Shown here: piece by piece, positions 33,700 through 41,816 of the stretch
How the letters are laid out: the number at the start of each line of letters is the position of its first letter
Position numbering within the stretch: position 1 is the first letter of the stretch
Assembly: GCA_018712345.1 (NCBI GenBank)
Contig: DVHG01000025.1
Coordinates: 186,001-250,000, forward strand
Direction of reading: 5' to 3'
Source: Candidatus Onthovicinus excrementipullorum
GTDB lineage: Bacteria; Bacillota; Clostridia; Oscillospirales; Acutalibacteraceae
Length of the DNA stretch: 64,000 nucleotides
Position numbers and translations under genes: made by a program
Notes under the pieces: model-generated
What the model saw: only the letters and a program-made list of their open reading frames with translations
Database searches by the model: none
What the model was told of the DNA's origin: nothing

Positions 33700-34272
33700 A
33701 TGGATAAACCAATTCTTCTTGAAACATCTGCGCGTCATGTGCATGTCAGCCGTGAGGCGCTCAATATTCTCTTTGGTGAGGGCTATGAGCTGACCAAAAA
33801 AAAGGATCTCTCCCAGCCGGGGCAGTTCGCCTGTGAGGAGCGCGTAGCCGTCATCGGGCCCAAGGGGCAGTTCCCAGCGGTGTCCATCCTCGGCCCGGTA
33901 CGCAGCGCGGTGCAGGTGGAGCTTTCCGCCACTGACGCCCGCTCCATCGGTATCAAGGCGCCCATCCGCGAGTCGGGGGATATCGCCGGCAGCGGTGCGT
34001 GTAAAATCGTCGGCCCCAAGGGTGAAATTGAAATTGACGAGGGTGTCATCATCGCCAAGCGCCATATCCACATGACGCCGGAGGATGCAAAGGAGCTGGG
34101 CGTTGAGGACAAGGATATTGTCTGCGTGGAAGTCGACAGTGAGGAGCGCTCCTTGGTATTCGGCGATGTCGTCGTCCGCGTGAGCGAAAAGTTTTCCCTC
34201 GCTATGCATATCGACACGGACGAGAGCAACGCGGCGGGCGCCGTCCCGGGCATGACGGTCCATCTGATCTGA
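33700..34272 (+). CDS. pduL: PduL-type phosphate acyltransferase (phosphotransacetylase)
   Basis: A 190-residue enzyme with two beta-barrel halves. Zinc-binding motifs are SARHVHVS (H13, H15) and AKRHIHMT (H122, H124). It converts acetyl- or propionyl-CoA to the acyl-phosphate. No microcompartment shell gene is nearby and there is no encapsulation peptide, so it probably serves as the general phosphotransacetylase of acetate metabolism. The ATG has CGGAGG 9 bases upstream. Confidence 0.93.
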   Translation: MDKPILLETSARHVHVSREALNILFGEGYELTKKKDLSQPGQFACEERVAVIGPKGQFPAVSILGPVRSAVQVELSATDARSIGIKAPIRESGDIAGSGACKIVGPKGEIEIDEGVIIAKRHIHMTPEDAKELGVEDKDIVCVEVDSEERSLVFGDVVVRVSEKFSLAMHIDTDESNAAGAVPGMTVHLI

Positions 34273-34302
34273 ACGAAAAAGTTTGATAGCACATGATAAA
34301 AT

Positions 34303-34338
34303 CACGCGGCAGCCTTACATAGGCTGCCGCGTGAAGTT
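34303..34338 (+). terminator. Terminator of pduL
   Basis: CACGCGGCAGCC/GGCTGCCGCGTG stem, then a T-containing tail. Confidence 0.75.
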
Positions 34339-34420
34339 TAATATTTAAGACAGGGGAGGCGCTTGATTGGCCCTTCCGTTTCAATATATGGTGCGTCGCC
34401 CTGTAAATTGTACAGGATGA

Positions 34421-34455
34421 AAAATCACCCACCGGGACACTGGCGGGTGATTTTT
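34421..34455 (-). terminator. Terminator of the spoIIP transcript
   Basis: AAAATCACCCACC pairs with GGCGGGTGATTTT; it overlaps the stop codon of the 114-residue gene and has a T tract on the minus strand. Confidence 0.75.
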
Positions 34456-34798
34456 ATGCCCCTTGCAGCAATTCCGCCGTCTCCGCAATCCCGTACGCAA
34501 GGTTTGCAAACACCGGCCCGCACAGGCTGGGGATGGAGCGTGCGAGCGGGGAGAGGTCTGCCTGGCGGATGTAGTCCGGCATTTTCACGGTGCTCTCCCC
34601 GAGCTTTTCCACGGGGCTGGCGGCTGCCGCCACGGCCTGCTCGCCAAAGGTGATTGTCTTAGTACGGCCCGCCGCCGTGATGCCGAAAAAGGCCAGGGCG
34701 GCCGCACACAGGATACAGACGACACACACGGCGTAGCTGCCGAATAGCCGGCGGACATTTCCCTTCTCGGTTTTTCTTCCCGTTTTTTGTTGAGGCAT
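34454..34798 (-). CDS. Single-pass membrane protein downstream of spoIIP
   Basis: A 114-residue protein with a basic N-terminus (QQKTGRKTEK), one membrane helix at about 20-45 and an extracytoplasmic tail. I recognise no family. The ATG at 34798 has AAAGGA about 10 bases upstream; the GTG at 34807 is too near. It follows spoIIP by 14 bases and ends at the terminator, so it belongs to the gpr-spoIIP transcript and is probably sporulation-related by association. Confidence 0.7.
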   Translation of the reverse strand: MPQQKTGRKTEKGNVRRLFGSYAVCVVCILCAAALAFFGITAAGRTKTITFGEQAVAAAASPVEKLGESTVKMPDYIRQADLSPLARSIPSLCGPVFANLAYGIAETAELLQGA

Positions 34799-34812
34799 AT
34801 CAGGCACTTCCT

Positions 34813-35991
34813 TTATTTAACGACATAGTTTTCCAGCAGCGCGGCCAGCGCCTTGCCGAGCATGCGGCCGGAGTAGGCCGCCTCGTCGAGGGTGTTGGCG
34901 TCGCTGCCCATCTCGATCAGCAGGGAGCAGCGCGATTTGTGCATGTTGTATTCCCGCGCGCAGAAAAAGAGCGGGCGCACCAGGCCGGGGAACATCTCCT
35001 GGCAGTATTTTTGAAGTTGGACGGCAAAGCGCAGATTGTACTCCCAGTCCGGAAAGTCGGTGATGTCCCCCTCCTGGCATCCGCTGATAATCATGATCTG
35101 CGCGGCTTTTTTTCCGTCAATCACGGCGGTCGGCGCGACCATCGTGCCGTCCGACTGTTTGATGGCGTCCCGGTGAATGTCTAAAATCACCTGGATCTCG
35201 GGATACTGCTCCATGTATTTGTCGATCTGGTCTTCCGAGCGGTAGTAGGCCCCGGAATAGGTGGAATCGTAGATGTTTGTATCGTGGATTACAGCAAAGC
35301 CCGCCTGCTCCAGCTGGTCGCAGATCTCGTCGCCCACGCGTACCATGTTGCGCTTGGGATCGTTGCTGCGGGTGATGTAGGCGTCGGAATAGGTGTCCCG
35401 GTCGAGGAGCATGTAGCTCTCCGTCGTGTGGGTGTGAAAGACGAGGATGTGCGGCTTGGATTTGTCGGTGATCTCCAGGTCAACGGGCTCGTTGAGCACC
35501 TTTTTCAGGTCAAGATCATGCTCGTGCGTCTTATTCTGTGCCCAGACGCTCCCATATACGTGTGTGGCATTATTGACCGTGTAGGTCTGTTCGTCAATCT
35601 TGCCGCTGACCTCCATGGCGTCGATCTTTGCCTGCTCGGCATCCATGAGAGCCTGAATGTCGTCCGGGGTGTAGTTAAGGGGGCCGTCTTTTGCCTGATC
35701 GGCAGGTTCGGTCCCTCCCTCGGCCGGAGCCTGTGCCGGGACGGCATCCGTTTGGGGCTCCGCCGTCTCCGTCTCGCTGCGCAGCAGGGCGCCGCCGCCC
35801 TCCGGCATCATTGTCCCCGCGCTGACGAGGGCGATACGCCCGAGCGAGGCGCCGCCAAAGGCGTAGGTGAGGATCGCGGCAATGAGGACGAATGCCGTAC
35901 ACGCCAGATAGACCGCTTTGGGCGTGCGCCGCCTGTCCTTCTTTTTCTTCCTTCCAGTAACTGCGTACACGCGATTCACTCCCCGGCTCAT
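34813..35991 (-). CDS. spoIIP: Stage II sporulation protein P
   Basis: A 392-residue SpoIIP. One N-terminal helix (about 26-46) is followed by an acidic linker and the catalytic domain. Zinc-ligand motifs are HTHTTESY (H186, H188, E191), DIHRDA and LIEMGS. It is an amidase and endopeptidase that, with SpoIID and SpoIIM, degrades peptidoglycan to drive engulfment of the forespore. It lies 44 bases after gpr in the classic gpr-spoIIP order. Confidence 0.93.
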   Translation of the reverse strand: MSRGVNRVYAVTGRKKKKDRRRTPKAVYLACTAFVLIAAILTYAFGGASLGRIALVSAGTMMPEGGGALLRSETETAEPQTDAVPAQAPAEGGTEPADQAKDGPLNYTPDDIQALMDAEQAKIDAMEVSGKIDEQTYTVNNATHVYGSVWAQNKTHEHDLDLKKVLNEPVDLEITDKSKPHILVFHTHTTESYMLLDRDTYSDAYITRSNDPKRNMVRVGDEICDQLEQAGFAVIHDTNIYDSTYSGAYYRSEDQIDKYMEQYPEIQVILDIHRDAIKQSDGTMVAPTAVIDGKKAAQIMIISGCQEGDITDFPDWEYNLRFAVQLQKYCQEMFPGLVRPLFFCAREYNMHKSRCSLLIEMGSDANTLDEAAYSGRMLGKALAALLENYVVK

Positions 35992-36035
35992 GATAAAGAT
36001 CGTGTTTTATCATACTTATGAGCGGGGGCAGCGGA

Positions 36036-36920
36036 TTATTCCGCCGTGAGGGCCAGCATGTCCTGGATAGGGATGTGGGGCTGGAGTGCGCGCCCGATGG
36101 CCAGGCCGACGAGCTTGGCGGCGTGCTCCACCAGCAGGTCGATCTCCCGTGGGGTGACGATCATCCGCTCGCCGTGCGGTTCCACATTTTTCTCCAGTTC
36201 CTGTTCCTGCGGCGAACGGTCCGTCAGTTCCGCGGCGAGAGTCAGCGCGTCGACAACGGTTGGGATCCCGATGGAGATCACCGGCACGCCCGTCGTCTCC
36301 CGGTCGATCCGGGCGCGGGCATTCCCTACGCCGGATCCGGGGGTGATGCCGGTATCCGTCATCTGCACCGTGCAGCCCAGGCGGTCCAGCCGGGCGGAGG
36401 CGAGCGCGTCAACGGTGATCACAGCGGCGGGGGAGAGCTCCCGCACGACTGCACGGATGATCTCCCCGGTCTCCATGCCGGTCTGCCCCAGCACGCCTGG
36501 GCTCAGCACGCTCACCTCACGCAGGGGGCCAAGTCCGGTGCGGTCTGCCAGCTCCCGGGTGATGTGGCGTGTGGCAAGCACCGCAGAGGCGGCACGCGGA
36601 CCGAGGGCGTCCGGGGTAATGCGCGTGTTCCCGAGTCCGATGACGAGTACGCCGCCCGCTTCCGGCAACAGGGAGGCAATCTCCCGCGCCGCGGCCTCCA
36701 CACTCTCCGCGTCGTAGCCGGAGACGGAGCCGAGCGGCGGCGTTCCGATGGTGATGTACAGACCGACTCCCTTTCCCAGGCGTTCGGCCGCCTGCTCAGA
36801 TACGATCCGCATCCGCGTGATCCGGATGTTGCCATGCATGTCCTCCTGTGTCTCGATCCCGTCCGTCTGCGTGCCGAGGATCTCCTGCCGCTCGATCGCC
36901 AGATCCGTTCTCCATTCCAT
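36036..36920 (-). CDS. gpr: Germination protease GPR
   Basis: A 294-residue aspartic-type protease that degrades small acid-soluble spore proteins at germination. The N-terminus RTDLAIE is the zymogen segment cleaved on maturation. Family regions are VIGLGN, GPRAA and SIGIPTVVDALT. The start has GGGAGGA upstream. A sigma-G-like promoter lies at 36944-36973. It is the first gene of the gpr-spoIIP transcript. Confidence 0.93.
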   Translation of the reverse strand: MEWRTDLAIERQEILGTQTDGIETQEDMHGNIRITRMRIVSEQAAERLGKGVGLYITIGTPPLGSVSGYDAESVEAAAREIASLLPEAGGVLVIGLGNTRITPDALGPRAASAVLATRHITRELADRTGLGPLREVSVLSPGVLGQTGMETGEIIRAVVRELSPAAVITVDALASARLDRLGCTVQMTDTGITPGSGVGNARARIDRETTGVPVISIGIPTVVDALTLAAELTDRSPQEQELEKNVEPHGERMIVTPREIDLLVEHAAKLVGLAIGRALQPHIPIQDMLALTAE

Positions 36921-36943
36921 TCAATCATCCTCCCATTCGGTTT

Positions 36944-36973
36944 TATTATGGACTGTGAAATGGAAAAATATGC
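36944..36973 (-). promoter_or_regulatory. Sigma-G/F-type forespore promoter of gpr
   Basis: On the minus strand GCATA (36973-36969), 18 bases, CATAATA (36950-36944). This is close to the forespore consensus, and gpr is a known forespore gene. Confidence 0.65.
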
Positions 36974-37051
36974 AAATCCGGTGCGGCGGTGCGCGCCATG
37001 GGGGCTGCGGGGGAAATTTAACGCCCCGCATGCTTTTGTGGAAAAAAGAGC

Positions 37052-37080
37052 TTGATTTTTTTGTAAAAAGATGATATCAT
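37052..37080 (+). promoter_or_regulatory. Promoter of rpsT
   Basis: TTGATT (37052-37057), 17 bases, TATCAT (37075-37080). Confidence 0.65.
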
Positions 37081-37122
37081 TAATATCCGTGATTAGAGAT
37101 TGATGCCGGAGGAGGTGTCTGT

Positions 37123-37380
37123 ATGCCCAATATCAAATCCGCAAAAAAGCGCGTTCTCATCGGTGAGCGCAACAATGCCCGCAACAAGGCGGCTCATTCT
37201 GCCCTCAGGACGGCGCTGAAGAAGGCCAACGTCGCTATTGAGACGAACGCGGCGGACAAGGAGGAGGCCGTCAAGGTGGCGGTCAAGAAGCTCGACCATG
37301 CCGCCGTCAAGGGTCTGATCCACAAGAATAATGCTGCAAATAAAAAGTCCGCTCTTGTCAAAAAGTTGAATAAGGCATAA
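37123..37380 (+). CDS. rpsT: 30S ribosomal protein S20
   Basis: An 85-residue, Lys/Ala-rich helical protein beginning MPNIKSAKKRVLIGERNNAR. It binds 16S rRNA early in 30S assembly. The ATG has GGAGGAGGTG upstream. It is a single gene next to gpr, the neighbourhood seen in many Firmicutes. Confidence 0.97.
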   Translation: MPNIKSAKKRVLIGERNNARNKAAHSALRTALKKANVAIETNAADKEEAVKVAVKKLDHAAVKGLIHKNNAANKKSALVKKLNKA

Positions 37381-37425
37381 GGATTTTTGTCAGGCAGTAC
37401 GTTTCAGACAGCACAGGTGCAAGGA

Positions 37426-37453
37426 AACAGGATCGGTAACGATTCTGTTTTTT
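37426..37453 (+). terminator. Terminator of rpsT
   Basis: AACAGGATC pairs with GATTCTGTT, followed by T. Confidence 0.75.
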
Positions 37454-37475
37454 GCTTTTTTTAACGGGAATGCTG

Positions 37476-37504
37476 TTGACATCTTATCCCGTTTTGGGTA
37501 TAAT
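37476..37504 (+). promoter_or_regulatory. Perfect consensus sigma-A promoter
   Basis: TTGACA (37476-37481), 17 bases, TATAAT (37499-37504), in front of the 59-residue membrane peptide gene. Confidence 0.9.
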
Positions 37505-37549
37505 GACGGTGTAGTCCCAAATGTCAAATATATCGGAGGTGTATGTTGA

Positions 37550-37729
37550 ATGAAAAAGGTGTTGAAGATTCTCGCAGTGATCGCGGCGATCGCCGGTGCT
37601 TGTGCGGCCGTCTACGTCATTGTCAACAAGGTTATGGCCAAGAAACAGTCCATCCCGAGCAATGACTATGAAAACTACGTATCCTGCTCCTGCTGCGACG
37701 ACGATTTCGTTTCCGAGACAGTTGCATAA
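37550..37729 (+). CDS. 59-residue single-pass membrane peptide with cysteine cluster
   Basis: The 59-residue product starts MKKVLKILAVIAAIAGACAA, with one membrane helix (about 5-28). A short polar tail follows with the cluster CSCC at about 46-49 and acidic residues. The ATG has ATCGGAGGTG upstream and the gene has a perfect promoter and its own terminator, so it should be strongly expressed. It may be a metal-related or structural membrane peptide. I recognise no family. Confidence 0.75.
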   Translation: MKKVLKILAVIAAIAGACAAVYVIVNKVMAKKQSIPSNDYENYVSCSCCDDDFVSETVA

Positions 37730-37747
37730 GATCAGCGAACAAATCAG

Positions 37748-37774
37748 GCGGACGGCGTATGCCGTCCGCTTTTT
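37748..37774 (+). terminator. Terminator of the 59-residue peptide gene
   Basis: GCGGACGGC/GCCGTCCGC stem with GTAT loop and five T. Confidence 0.9.
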
Positions 37775-37848
37775 CGCAGGGCGGCAATCGTGCCGCCGCA
37801 TGGTTTATGCGCGGCCACATTTAAAACATTTTGAAGGGATGGGAAAAG

Positions 37849-38250
37849 ATGAAAATCGCAGTGACATATGCGGACGGCGCGGTGTATCAGCACTTTGGCC
37901 GTTCGGAGTTTTTTAAGGTTTATGAGGTGGAGGGCGGCGCCGTTGTCCGCTCCGAGGTAATCGGTACGGATGGAAATGGCCACGGTGCGCTGGCTGGCTT
38001 CCTCAAGGGCCGCGGGGTGGAGGTGCTCATCTGCGGCGGCATGGGCGGCGGAGCGCGGGCTGCGCTGGCCCAGGCGGGCATTCAGGTTTTCGGCGGCGTG
38101 CAGGGCAGTGCAGATCAGGCGGTCGCCGATTATCTGGCGGACTGCCTGCGGTTTGATCCGGATGTCTCATGCAGCCATCACAGCCATGGAGAGGGTCATG
38201 CCTGTGGCGATCACGGCTGCGGCGGGCAGAACGAGAGCTGCCATACCTGA
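37849..38250 (+). CDS. NifX/NifB-like iron-molybdenum cofactor-type protein with His/Cys tail
   Basis: A 133-residue protein of the dinitrogenase iron-molybdenum cofactor-binding superfamily (MKIAVTYADG, HFGRSEFFKVYEV, GGMGGGARAAL). The last 25 residues are rich in His and Cys (SHHSHGEGHACGDHGC), suggesting metal binding. No nitrogenase genes are nearby, so a role in iron-sulfur or metal handling is more likely than nitrogen fixation. The ATG at 37849 has GGGATGGGA upstream. Confidence 0.85.
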   Translation: MKIAVTYADGAVYQHFGRSEFFKVYEVEGGAVVRSEVIGTDGNGHGALAGFLKGRGVEVLICGGMGGGARAALAQAGIQVFGGVQGSADQAVADYLADCLRFDPDVSCSHHSHGEGHACGDHGCGGQNESCHT

Positions 38251-38289
38251 CAGGAACATGACGGTAACTTATCGAGGAGGAATTGAAAA

Positions 38290-39345
38290 ATGAAATGGAT
38301 GAAAACCTGTGCACTGTGTACAGCGGCGGTACTGGCTGCCGCGTCGTTCTCCGGCAGCGCCAAAAGCGATTGGGAATCCAAGCATGACACCGCGCTTCCC
38401 GATCTGGACGACGGCAACTGGGTGGAGACGCTCCACACCGATTTTACAACGATAAAAAATATGGACGAGCTGCTCGCCGCCAAGTGGGCGCCGTCCCCGC
38501 ACGGCCTGCGCAATGTGGAGTACTGGTGCCCACAGATGATTGAGTTTACGGATCAGGGACTTGTCATCCACAGCGAGCGGCAGGAGGATCATCAGTGTGA
38601 GGTCTGCGGTGTGTCCGAGGGGATTTTCACCGGAGGGATCGAGACACGCATTACCGGCGATAACCCACAGGCGCTCTTTGAGCAGGCTTACGGCTATTAT
38701 GAGGCGACTGTGATCGTCCCGCGCGGCACGGGTATGTGGTCCGCATTCTGGCTGCAGAGCGACTATGTGGGCAAGGTTGGCCATCAGGGCAGGGACGGCA
38801 CGGAGATTGACGTCTATGAATCCTCTTTTGGCCGCGAGAATCCTACACAGACAGGGCAGGCGCTACACTATGATGCCTACGATGCACCGTGGTACCGCAG
38901 CCAGGGCAGCGTCGCGGATGTAGGCTATAACCTGTACGACGGTCAGGAGCATACATACGCCCTGAAATGGACGCCGGAGGAGTATGTTTTCTACGTGGAC
39001 GGAAAGGCCGTCTGGGCCAGCAATTACGGCGGCGTGTCCACCGTCCCGGAAGTTCTGCGCCTGACGGTGGAGATCCGGCCGGATGCTTGGGGGCCCTATG
39101 GACAGCAGCTCGGGGCTTTTGAAAATCACAGTGACGGCACGAACGACTTTATCATCAAGGATGTCAAGGTCTATCAGAACAACAGCTATGTCAGCGCCAT
39201 CAAGTCCAATGATGATTACAGGGATATGGAGAAGACCTTTATCGGCCTGATCGCGGCGGCGTCCGCCGTTGGCGCTGCGGCGTTGATCACGGGTGCGGTG
39301 TTCGCCGTGAAGGCCATCCGCAGGAAAATGGCAAAAAACAAGTAA
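38290..39345 (+). CDS. Membrane-anchored GH16 beta-glucanase
   Basis: A 351-residue protein with an N-terminal signal segment (1-24), a GH16 jelly-roll catalytic domain and a C-terminal membrane helix (about 317-340) followed by basic residues. The catalytic motif is TEIDVYE with nucleophile E172, D174 and acid/base E177. GH16 enzymes cut beta-1,3/1,4-glucans and related polysaccharides. The C-terminal anchor would hold it on the cell surface. The start has GAGGAGG upstream. Confidence 0.88.
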   Translation: MKWMKTCALCTAAVLAAASFSGSAKSDWESKHDTALPDLDDGNWVETLHTDFTTIKNMDELLAAKWAPSPHGLRNVEYWCPQMIEFTDQGLVIHSERQEDHQCEVCGVSEGIFTGGIETRITGDNPQALFEQAYGYYEATVIVPRGTGMWSAFWLQSDYVGKVGHQGRDGTEIDVYESSFGRENPTQTGQALHYDAYDAPWYRSQGSVADVGYNLYDGQEHTYALKWTPEEYVFYVDGKAVWASNYGGVSTVPEVLRLTVEIRPDAWGPYGQQLGAFENHSDGTNDFIIKDVKVYQNNSYVSAIKSNDDYRDMEKTFIGLIAAASAVGAAALITGAVFAVKAIRRKMAKNK

Positions 39346-39389
39346 GTAATAAAATAGATGGGGCTTTGAACGCCCCGTCGGTGCAGACG

Positions 39390-39424
39390 CGGCGCCCGGC
39401 AGAAATCCTGCCGGGCGCCGTTTG
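39390..39424. terminator. Bidirectional hairpin between GH16 and spoVAE
   Basis: A 13-bp perfect GC stem (39390-39402 with 39408-39420) followed by short T stretches; it lies between convergent genes. Confidence 0.65.
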
Positions 39425-39436
39425 ACATCTGGATAG

Positions 39437-39802
39437 CTATTTATCCTTCGGCTTCGTCACCCAGGAGACGATCAGCCCGCACAGCATGGCGGCGGTGATG
39501 CCCACGGCTCCCGCTGTGAGCGGGCCGGAGATCACGCCCAGCAGACCCTGCTCCCGGATGGCCTCCTTGGTCCCCTGCGCCAGGACGTTCCCGAACCCCG
39601 TCAGCGGTACGGTGGCCCCGGAGGAGGCGAATTCCACCAGCGGCTCGTACAGGCCGATCCCGCCGAGGATTACCCCCAGCACCACGAATGTGACCAGAAT
39701 TTTGGCAGGTGTCAGCTTGGTCCTGTCGATCAGCAGCTGGCCGATCAGGCAGATCAGTCCGCCGATCAGGAACGCCTTTAAAAATGTCAGTGCCATCTCC
39801 AT
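39437..39802 (-). CDS. spoVAE: Stage V sporulation protein AE
   Basis: A 121-residue membrane protein with about three or four helices and the family motifs FLIGGLICLIGQLLID and PLTGFGN. SpoVA proteins form the forespore channel for dipicolinic acid uptake. The ATG at 39802 has GGGGGG 7 bases upstream. It lies alone, on the opposite strand and 12 kb from spoVAC-spoVAD, whereas these genes usually form one operon. A candidate forespore promoter lies at 39871-39899. Confidence 0.88.
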   Translation of the reverse strand: MEMALTFLKAFLIGGLICLIGQLLIDRTKLTPAKILVTFVVLGVILGGIGLYEPLVEFASSGATVPLTGFGNVLAQGTKEAIREQGLLGVISGPLTAGAVGITAAMLCGLIVSWVTKPKDK

Positions 39803-39870
39803 GTTGTTTCCCCCCTGTGAGGCGGCCGGAGGATCACGCACCGGCCCGCAGATTTTACGGATTCTGTCTT

Positions 39871-39899
39871 TATTCTGTACTGGAAATTCCCTTTTATGC
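39871..39899 (-). promoter_or_regulatory. Candidate sigma-G promoter of spoVAE
   Basis: On the minus strand GCATA (39899-39895), 17 bases, CAGAATA (39877-39871). Confidence 0.5.
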
Positions 39900-39985
39900 C
39901 GTCACTTTGATACGCGACAAAATATTTGCAATGCACCGGGCTGTATGGTAAAATATACGTTAGCTTATCCGGAAGAGGTGTTACA

Positions 39986-41800
39986 ATGCCCGTCCCCAGG
40001 GAACAAATTCGCAATTTTTCCATCATCGCCCATATTGACCACGGCAAGTCGACCCTTGCGGACCGGCTGCTGGAGCTGACGGACTGCGTCGCCAAGCGCG
40101 ATATGACCCAGCAAATTCTGGACGATATGGATATTGAGCGCGAACGCGGCATAACCATTAAATCACATGCCGTCAAGCTCGATTACAGGGCTGCGGACGG
40201 CAAAACCTATGAACTCAATCTGATCGATACCCCCGGCCATGTGGACTTTAACTATGAGGTCTCGCGTTCCCTTGCGGCATGTGAGGGGGCGGTCCTGATT
40301 ATCGATGCCTCCCAGGGGGTGGAGGCGCAGACGCTGGCCAATACGTATCTGGCGCTGGATCATAATCTGGAGATTGTGCCGGTTATCAATAAGATCGACC
40401 TGCCCGCCGCGGACCCGGAGCACGTCGCCCATGAGGTGGAGGATATCATCGGCATTCCCTGTATGGACGCCCCGCGCGTCTCGGCCAAGACGGGGGAGAA
40501 CGTAGAGCAGGTGCTCGAGCGCATCGTCTCCGATATCCCCGCACCGCAGGGCGATGAGACGGCGCCCCTGCGCGCGCTTGTATTCGATTCCATTTATGAC
40601 AGCTACCGCGGCGTCATCGTCTATGTCCGTGTGATGGATGGGACTATCCGCGCGGGGGATACCATGCGCCTGATGGCCACGGGTGCGGAGTTCACCGTGG
40701 TGGAGGTCGGCTATATGCGCCCGACGAGCCTGGAGCCGTGCGAGCGGCTGGCGGCGGGGGAGGTCGGCTATATCACCGCCTCCATCAAGACGGTCGCGGA
40801 TGCCCGCGTGGGCGATACGGTCACCCTTGCATCCAACCCGGCGGCGGAGCCCCTGCCCGGCTACCGCAAGGTCAATCCCATGGTGTTCTGCGGCATCTAC
40901 CCGGCGGACGGCGCGGACTATGAAAACCTGCGTGACGCGCTGGAGAAATTGCAGCTCAACGATGCCTCCCTCTCCTATGAGCCGGAGACGAGCGGGGCGC
41001 TTGGCTTTGGGTTCCGCTGTGGCTTTTTGGGTCTGCTCCATCTGGAAATTATTCAGGAGCGGCTGGAGCGGGAGTACAATCTGGACCTGGTGACGACCGT
41101 CCCGAGCGTCGTCTACCATATCACTACCACCTCCGGCGAGATGCTGGAGATCGACAACCCCACCATGTATCCGGACCCCGGGCAGATCGCCGCGTGTGAG
41201 GAGCCGGTGACGGAGGCGCATATCTACGCCCCGCCGGACTATGTGGGCGCGATCATGGACCTGTGTCAGGACCGCCGCGGCGTGTTTAAGGATATGAAAT
41301 ATCTGGCGCCCGACCGTGTCGATATCCACTATGAGCTGCCGCTCAATGAGATCATCTATGACTTTTTCGATGTGCTCAAGTCCCGCACGCGCGGCTATGC
41401 GTCCTTTGATTATGAGATCATCGGCTATCAGAAGAGCTCGCTCGTGAAGCTGGACGTCGTGCTCAACGGCGAGGTGATCGACGCCCTCTCCTTCATCATT
41501 CACGCGGATAAGGCCTATCCCCGCGCCCGCCGGATTGCCGAAAAGCTCAAGGACAACATCCCGCGCCAGATGTTCGAGATCCCCATTCAGATCTGCATCG
41601 GCGGTAAGGTCATCGCACGTGAGACGGTCAAGGCCATGCGCAAGGACGTTCTGGCCAAGTGCTACGGCGGCGACATCACGCGGAAAAAGAAGCTCCTTGA
41701 AAAGCAGAAGGAGGGCAAAAAGCGCATGCGCCGATTCGGTAAGGTCGAGGTGCCGCAGGAGGCGTTCATGGCCGTCCTCAAGCTCGACGACGATAAATAA
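39986..41800 (+). CDS. lepA: Elongation factor 4 (LepA)
   Basis: A 604-residue ribosomal GTPase. Its motifs are P-loop [22 protein letters not shown] and the C-terminal LepA domain ([16 protein letters not shown]). It helps translation under stress by back-translocation. The ATG at 39986 has GGAAGAGGTG upstream; the frame extends upstream without a site. It is followed by alr with 16 bases between. Confidence 0.97.
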   Translation: MPVPREQIRNFSIIAHIDHGKSTLADRLLELTDCVAKRDMTQQILDDMDIERERGITIKSHAVKLDYRAADGKTYELNLIDTPGHVDFNYEVSRSLAACEGAVLIIDASQGVEAQTLANTYLALDHNLEIVPVINKIDLPAADPEHVAHEVEDIIGIPCMDAPRVSAKTGENVEQVLERIVSDIPAPQGDETAPLRALVFDSIYDSYRGVIVYVRVMDGTIRAGDTMRLMATGAEFTVVEVGYMRPTSLEPCERLAAGEVGYITASIKTVADARVGDTVTLASNPAAEPLPGYRKVNPMVFCGIYPADGADYENLRDALEKLQLNDASLSYEPETSGALGFGFRCGFLGLLHLEIIQERLEREYNLDLVTTVPSVVYHITTTSGEMLEIDNPTMYPDPGQIAACEEPVTEAHIYAPPDYVGAIMDLCQDRRGVFKDMKYLAPDRVDIHYELPLNEIIYDFFDVLKSRTRGYASFDYEIIGYQKSSLVKLDVVLNGEVIDALSFIIHADKAYPRARRIAEKLKDNIPRQMFEIPIQICIGGKVIARETVKAMRKDVLAKCYGGDITRKKKLLEKQKEGKKRMRRFGKVEVPQEAFMAVLKLDDDK

Positions 41801-41816
41801 CAGAGGTATTATTTCC

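Noticed and set aside
33700-34272. Bacterial microcompartment locus suggested by pduL
   Set aside because: No shell proteins or signature enzymes lie around it.
34363-34653. 96-codon plus-strand frame starting TTG behind GGGAGG
   Set aside because: It crosses a terminator and runs antisense into the spoIIP-operon gene; the protein looks like a shadow.
37849-38250. Nitrogen-fixation gene
   Set aside because: The superfamily is wide and no nif genes are present.
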